Shown here in pieces: positions 5,667 to 8,902 of a stretch of 8,902 bases of DNA. The stretch is from Selenomonadaceae bacterium (lineage in GTDB: Bacteria > Bacillota > Negativicutes > Selenomonadales > Selenomonadaceae): positions 1 through 8,902 of the forward strand of contig JAFUTM010000042.1 of the NCBI GenBank assembly GCA_017484235.1, in the 5' to 3' direction. A program made the translations under genes and the position numbers. Positions within the stretch are counted from its first letter, which is position 1, and every line of letters starts with the position of its first letter. Below the pieces are notes generated by a model. The model saw only the letters and a list, made by a program, of their open reading frames with translations. It was not told the origin of the DNA and made no database searches.

Positions 5667-6491
5667 TTGGAAAACAGATTGAAAATTGTTGAGGAAACAA
5701 AAAATTATTGGCGCGTGATAATCGACAATCCACCGATAAATAATTTTGATCCGTATATGTTCGCGGAACTCAATGTTTTGATGAATAAAATGGAGAAAAA
5801 TCCTGACTTGCGCGTTGTAGTTTTTGAAAGTGCCAATGAAGATTTTTTTATGAATCATCACGACGTGGAACATCGGCAAATTATTCCCACACAAGAAGGC
5901 GCGGCTCCGTTTTTCTATGAGTGGGCAAATTGGGTTGAGCATCTTATAAATTTGCACGTTTTGAGTATTGCAAAAGTTCGTGGACGTGCTCGTGCTCAAG
6001 GTTTTGAATTTGCTTTGGCTTGTGATATTATTTTTGCATCGAAAGAAAAAGCAAAATTTGCCCTGATTGAAGTCGGTGGCGGCTCAATTCCTGGTGGCGG
6101 AGGAATCGAATGGCTTTGTAGTTTGTGCGGACGTGCAAGAGCTTTGGAAATTGTTTTGAGTGCCGACGATTATGACGCTGACACAGGAGAACTTTACGGC
6201 TTTATCAATCGCTCGATTCCTGATGAAAAACTTGATGAATTTGTTGATAAATTTGCTCGCAGACTTTCAAAATTTCCGAAACAAGTGTTTGATTTAGGAA
6301 AAGAAATGGTTAATTCGCGTTCCAAACTTCCTTCAAAAAGTGATTTTTACATGTCGAATTTTATTTTGAACAGCGTTGATTCTGCCAATGACGATATTGA
6401 AGGTTACAAACTTATGAAAGAAAAAGGGTTGGGCAGTCACAGCGATTTTGAATTAAATCTTGCAGAAAGAATTGCTGAACTTAACGGATAA
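5667..6491 (+). CDS. Enoyl-CoA hydratase/isomerase (crotonase) family protein
   Basis: This 274-residue protein has the crotonase fold. Visible signatures are the N-terminal strand with DNPPINNFD (20-28), a first oxyanion-hole region near FFMNHHDV (60-67), and ARAQGFEFALACDI (108-121), where the second backbone NH of the oxyanion hole is expected. Both acidic positions of true enoyl-CoA hydratases appear to be kept: E135 (ALIE, seven residues before the Pro of IPGGGG) and E161 (ALEIVL). Hydration of an enoyl-CoA is therefore plausible, though isomerase or other acyl-CoA chemistry is not excluded. The segment RQIIPTQEGAAPFFYEWAN (70-88) follows the first loop and may shape the substrate pocket. 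The TTG start has a good ribosome binding site. The gene stands alone between a divergent HxlR regulator and an intrinsic terminator, with no acyl-CoA dehydrogenase or thiolase beside it. Confidence 0.9.
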   Translation: MENRLKIVEETKNYWRVIIDNPPINNFDPYMFAELNVLMNKMEKNPDLRVVVFESANEDFFMNHHDVEHRQIIPTQEGAAPFFYEWANWVEHLINLHVLSIAKVRGRARAQGFEFALACDIIFASKEKAKFALIEVGGGSIPGGGGIEWLCSLCGRARALEIVLSADDYDADTGELYGFINRSIPDEKLDEFVDKFARRLSKFPKQVFDLGKEMVNSRSKLPSKSDFYMSNFILNSVDSANDDIEGYKLMKEKGLGSHSDFELNLAERIAELNG

Positions 6492-6509
6492 AAATTTCAT
6501 AAATTTTAG

Positions 6510-6533
6510 TCTGCCGAGTACGGCGGATTTTTT
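6510..6533 (+). terminator. Intrinsic terminator after the crotonase gene
   Basis: TCTGCCG (6510-6516) and CGGCGGA (6521-6527) form a 7-pair stem with one G-U pair and an AGTA loop, followed directly by six T residues. It starts 18 bases after the crotonase stop. Read on the minus strand the stem is not followed by a T run, so it should mainly stop plus-strand transcription. Confidence 0.85.
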
Positions 6534-6584
6534 GTTTCTCAAATTTCATGTAAATATTTCTGCTCGCCAGCCCAAGCAAATAAT

Positions 6585-7535
6585 TTATTTCAGATGGTCA
6601 CCATAAAATTTATTGAGTTCTGCTATGGCTTCTAAAACATATTTTTTTACGTAATAAAGCTGAATATGTGTTGCGCCTTGAATCCAATGCAAAGTTTTTT
6701 CGCCTTCTGCCTTGTTAAAAGTTTCTTCAGCAAAATATTTTGTATTTGCCTCAGTGCCTGCAATAATCAAAAGTGGGCGCGGAGCAATCAACTTAACATT
6801 GTCCAACGCAGTAAAATTAACAACGGCGTCCAGTCGCGAAAAAATCATCTTGTTGACAGAGCGCTCATGTTTTGCCGGCGAAACACGATAATATTCGTAA
6901 CCTTCACGATAATCATTTTGCTTGCCAACAGTTTCTTCTTCGGAATTAGGAACATAACCTATATAAAAGATGGGCGCACCATTAGCCTCTTTAGTACGTT
7001 GAGCGGAAATTTGAGATAAAAATTTTTTCCGTGCTTCTTCCGTCATATTGCGTTCAAGTCCGTTTCGGAATAAATCGCCTAAATCTGCCATACTTACCGT
7101 TGCAACAGCTTTAATTCGTAAATCCGTTTCTGCAGCTTTAATGCAGTAGCCGCCTGAAGCACACATTCCCAATATTCCAATATTATCTGCATCAACATCA
7201 TTACGTGTTGTAAGGTAATCCACTGCGCAGCGCATATCCTCAACACGTGCCGCCGGACTTTCCAAATATCGCGGCTCTCCACCGCTTTCGCCTTGATAAC
7301 TTGCATCAAATGCCAAAGTCAGAAAGCCTTTTTCGGCAAGCAGCGCCGCATAAACTCCAGCAGTCTGTTCCTTCACTCCGCCGGAAGGGTGACCGATAAC
7401 TATTGCCGAGTATTTATCTTTGGAAAATTTTTTCGGTTTAAAGATATTTCCAACAAGATTTATTTGTTGATTAGGAAAATTAACCTTTTCAATTTCGACT
7501 TCCGCAGTTTTTATTACGTCTTGATAATACAACAT
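6585..7535 (-). CDS. YcjY-like alpha/beta hydrolase
   Basis: This 316-residue protein resembles E. coli YcjY and related dienelactone-hydrolase-like proteins. Shared signatures are GHPSGGVKEQTAG (48-60), FDASYQGESGGEPR (76-89), a central helix with VDYLTT (105-110), and GATHIQLY (287-294) carrying the likely catalytic H290. The nucleophile elbow reads G123-M-C125-A-S127-G-G. By comparison with the GxCxG of dienelactone hydrolases and YcjY, Cys125 is the likely nucleophile, but the following Gly is Ser here. A candidate acid is E262 (AGTEANT). Activity on an ester, lactone or thioester is likely; the substrate is unknown and YcjY itself has no settled function. It has no signal peptide. The ATG has AGGTGA 6 bases upstream, overlapping the TAG of the preceding SDR gene, so translation is probably coupled. 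It is the last gene of the cyclase-SDR-hydrolase operon and converges on the crotonase gene. Confidence 0.9.
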   Translation of the reverse strand: MLYYQDVIKTAEVEIEKVNFPNQQINLVGNIFKPKKFSKDKYSAIVIGHPSGGVKEQTAGVYAALLAEKGFLTLAFDASYQGESGGEPRYLESPAARVEDMRCAVDYLTTRNDVDADNIGILGMCASGGYCIKAAETDLRIKAVATVSMADLGDLFRNGLERNMTEEARKKFLSQISAQRTKEANGAPIFYIGYVPNSEEETVGKQNDYREGYEYYRVSPAKHERSVNKMIFSRLDAVVNFTALDNVKLIAPRPLLIIAGTEANTKYFAEETFNKAEGEKTLHWIQGATHIQLYYVKKYVLEAIAELNKFYGDHLK

Positions 7536-7545
7536 TTTCTATCAC

Positions 7546-8325
7546 CTATTTCTGCATATCAAAAAGCTGTTTCAAGATAATTTCTTTCGGCATTGTCGGC
7601 ACAGACTTAAACCATTCTTCCTGCTCAGGCGTAAGTTTTGAAACAACTTCCATATCGCCGCGCATCATTGCTTCATAGCCGTCTTTAGCAACAACATCAG
7701 GTGAAAACGTCATGGACTTTGCCAATACGGTATTCTCCAAATTTGAGGCTTTTGCAAAGCCCGTATCCATTCCGCCAGGCATAAGAGTTGTCATTGTGAC
7801 GCCTGTACCTTGTATTTCTTGCCAAATTCCGTCACTTAACGCTGTAACGTATGACTTTGCCGCGTAGTAAGTAGCTTGCATAGGACCGGCAGGCATAAGT
7901 GCTGCGGTTGAAGATACATTCAAAATTTTACCACTGCCACGTTTCACGAAATCGCGTAGAAACATTTTAGTTAATTTAGTCAATACGATAACATCAACCA
8001 TAATCAAGTTTATATCCTGCTCCATAGTGCGCTCGTGAAAATAACCTTGTCCGCCAAGTCCTGCGTTGTTAATGAGATAATCGACGGATATTTTTTTATT
8101 TTGAATTTCTTCGTATATTTCCTCAGCCGCCTCGAATTTAGATAAGTCTTTCGGCAAAACATAAACGTTGACGTTAAAATCTTTTTCCAGTGACTGTTTA
8201 AGAGCTTCCAACTTATCGACACTGCGAGCGACAATTACCAAATCTCCGCCATTTTTCGCGTGAATTTCGGCAAAAGATTTCCCCAATCCGCTCGACGCGC
8301 CTGTTATCAACGCAACTTTTTTCAT
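7546..8325 (-). CDS. Classical short-chain dehydrogenase/reductase (DltE-like/COG0300 type)
   Basis: This 259-residue SDR has TGASSGLG (8-15), R34 after strand 2 (favouring NADPH), D60 and NNAG (86-89). The catalytic Ser lies in NVSST (136-140), with Y153 and K157 (YYAAK). The C-terminal region has MPGGMDTGF (around 183-191), where the cofactor-covering loop of this group is found. The canonical tetrad Asn (usually in an NxxxxxxLT segment) appears as Asp111 (VDVIVLT), a substitution shared in kind with the other classical SDR at 4389-5189. The reaction should be oxidation or reduction of a carbonyl/alcohol in the cytosol; the substrate is unknown. The ATG has a strong GGAGGA (8332-8337 on the plus strand) 6 bases upstream. 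It follows the cyclase gene by 18 bases and is coupled to the YcjY-like hydrolase gene. Confidence 0.92.
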   Translation of the reverse strand: MKKVALITGASSGLGKSFAEIHAKNGGDLVIVARSVDKLEALKQSLEKDFNVNVYVLPKDLSKFEAAEEIYEEIQNKKISVDYLINNAGLGGQGYFHERTMEQDINLIMVDVIVLTKLTKMFLRDFVKRGSGKILNVSSTAALMPAGPMQATYYAAKSYVTALSDGIWQEIQGTGVTMTTLMPGGMDTGFAKASNLENTVLAKSMTFSPDVVAKDGYEAMMRGDMEVVSKLTPEQEEWFKSVPTMPKEIILKQLFDMQK

Positions 8326-8343
8326 AAAAATTCCTCCAAAATT

Positions 8344-8902
8344 TTAAAATTCCGCAATAACTCGCGAAGGCAAGCCGCTGAAATTTTTTATATTCATCGG
8401 ATAAGTGTGAACCGTGAAATTTTTTTCTTTGCACGAATCAAAAAGTTTGTCCAAATTCACAAGATTTTCCACGACAAAAACTCCGTTCTGCGCACAAAAA
8501 TTATCTGCTTTCGGATGTTCGTCGCCTTTGCGAATACCGCGCATATCAACGCCGATTATCGAATTTTTTTTCTCGGCAAGTTTTTCAATCAATTCCCAAG
8601 AAAGTTGCGGAAAAAATGTGTTGTAATCGTCGCTGCCGTACTCAAATTTTTCACTCACGCCGGTATAAAAAATTACAAAATCGCCCGCCTGAATCTTTTC
8701 AATTTCAACGTCGGAAATTTTAATTTCGTCGTCAATTTTTCTGACATCAAAAATAATTCCGTTGCGTTCAGTGTAATCGAGCGGAAAATTTTTCCCCATA
8801 ACGTCAAAATGCGTTCCCAAATGCCCTGTCGCAATAAGTTTTGTATCGCGGTCTGAAAATTTTTGCGAATAATTTTCAATTTTTCCTTCATGAGCTGATA
8901 AG
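8344..8902 (-). CDS. Cyclase-family (KynB-like) metal-dependent hydrolase, 5' end cut by window edge
   Basis: The frame is open to the right edge of the window, giving 185 visible residues that begin LSAHEGKIENYS. The methionine in MGTHFD is really an internal TTG (Leu) codon at 8820, not the start. The visible fragment has H27-L-G-T-H31-F-D33, the HxGTHxD metal site of the cyclase family (kynurenine formamidase KynB and relatives). Further on are GVDMRG, His129, VVENL with Glu145, and the typical end GLPSRVIAEF. In KynB the equivalent His, His, Asp, His and Glu bind zinc. The PxxH that normally follows HxGTHxD is absent (VMGKNF instead). Only a few N-terminal residues are probably missing. 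Hydrolysis of an amide, lactone or cyclic compound is likely; the substrate is unknown. It is upstream of the SDR and YcjY-like genes in one operon, so any promoter lies outside the window. Confidence 0.85.
   Translation of the reverse strand, partial: LSAHEGKIENYSQKFSDRDTKLIATGHLGTHFDVMGKNFPLDYTERNGIIFDVRKIDDEIKISDVEIEKIQAGDFVIFYTGVSEKFEYGSDDYNTFFPQLSWELIEKLAEKKNSIIGVDMRGIRKGDEHPKADNFCAQNGVFVVENLVNLDKLFDSCKEKNFTVHTYPMNIKNFSGLPSRVIAEF

Noticed and set aside
5565..5999. Minus-strand open frame of 144 codons opposite the crotonase N-terminal half
   Set aside because: It also crosses the divergent promoter spacer and has no family features; the plus strand encodes recognisable crotonase motifs.
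6562..6577. Small hairpin (GCTCG, six-base loop, CAAGC) after the YcjY-like gene as a minus-strand terminator
   Set aside because: The stem is only five pairs with one G-U and is not followed by a T run on the minus strand.
8818..8820. Start of the cyclase gene at the TTG before GTHFD
   Set aside because: The frame continues to the window edge and the upstream codons encode the His of the HxGTHxD metal site, so this codon is internal.
8260..8856. Plus-strand open frame of 198 codons opposite the cyclase and SDR genes
   Set aside because: The translation is rich in Phe, Lys, Arg and Asn with no domain, and the opposite strand carries clear cyclase and SDR motifs in good operon spacing.
1..8902. 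CRISPR arrays, tRNA or rRNA genes, insertion sequences, toxin-antitoxin or defence genes
   Set aside because: I found no direct repeats, cloverleaf sequences, transposase motifs or defence domains; nearly all of the window is ordinary metabolic and regulatory genes.

Overview
The window looks like chromosome of an AT-rich, Gram-positive-type anaerobe or facultative anaerobe of the Firmicutes sensu lato. Evidence is the strong GGAGG-type ribosome binding sites, TTG starts, close-packed operons, a phosphotrehalase of the TreA/TreC type, and HxlR and TetR regulators. A Negativicutes-like host is possible, but that is a guess from sequence style. Coding density is very high: no gap exceeds about 110 bases, and there are no RNA genes, mobile elements or CRISPR arrays.

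Left block (44-2976, minus strand). A TetR-family regulator, a trehalose-6-phosphate hydrolase (treC/treA) and a 2H-type (HxT...HxT) phosphoesterase lie head to tail. The gap between the first two is 27 bases or less, and the last two overlap by 4 bases. No trehalose PTS transporter or GntR-type TreR is present in the window.

Middle-left block (2977-5189, plus strand). Divergent from tetR is a three-gene redox operon: an atypical SDR without the catalytic Tyr, a flavodoxin-fold FMN oxidoreductase with a Cys cluster, and a classical SDR. A good sigma-A type promoter (TTGAAA, 16 bases, TATAAT) and an AT-rich palindrome lie between the divergent genes, so the TetR protein is the obvious candidate regulator.

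Middle-right block (5223-6533). A HxlR regulator with a single Cys14 is divergent from a crotonase-family enoyl-CoA hydratase/isomerase. The spacer holds a perfect 14-base palindrome, the likely HxlR operator. A clear intrinsic terminator ends the crotonase transcript.

Right block (6585-8902, minus strand). A putative cyclase (KynB-like metal hydrolase fold, cut by the window edge), a classical SDR and a YcjY-like alpha/beta hydrolase form a tight operon.

Together the window reads as several small, separately regulated enzyme cassettes (three SDRs, one flavoprotein, one crotonase, two hydrolases) under two one-component regulators of the kind that often sense small molecules or electrophiles. 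Turnover or detoxification of carbonyl, acyl or ester compounds is a reasonable theme, but no substrate can be read from the sequence. I did not find a clear new defence or mobile system. The most unusual items are the SDR with a degenerate active site, the phosphotrehalase with Cys in place of the region-I Asn and coupled to a 2H phosphoesterase, and the HxlR/crotonase control region.
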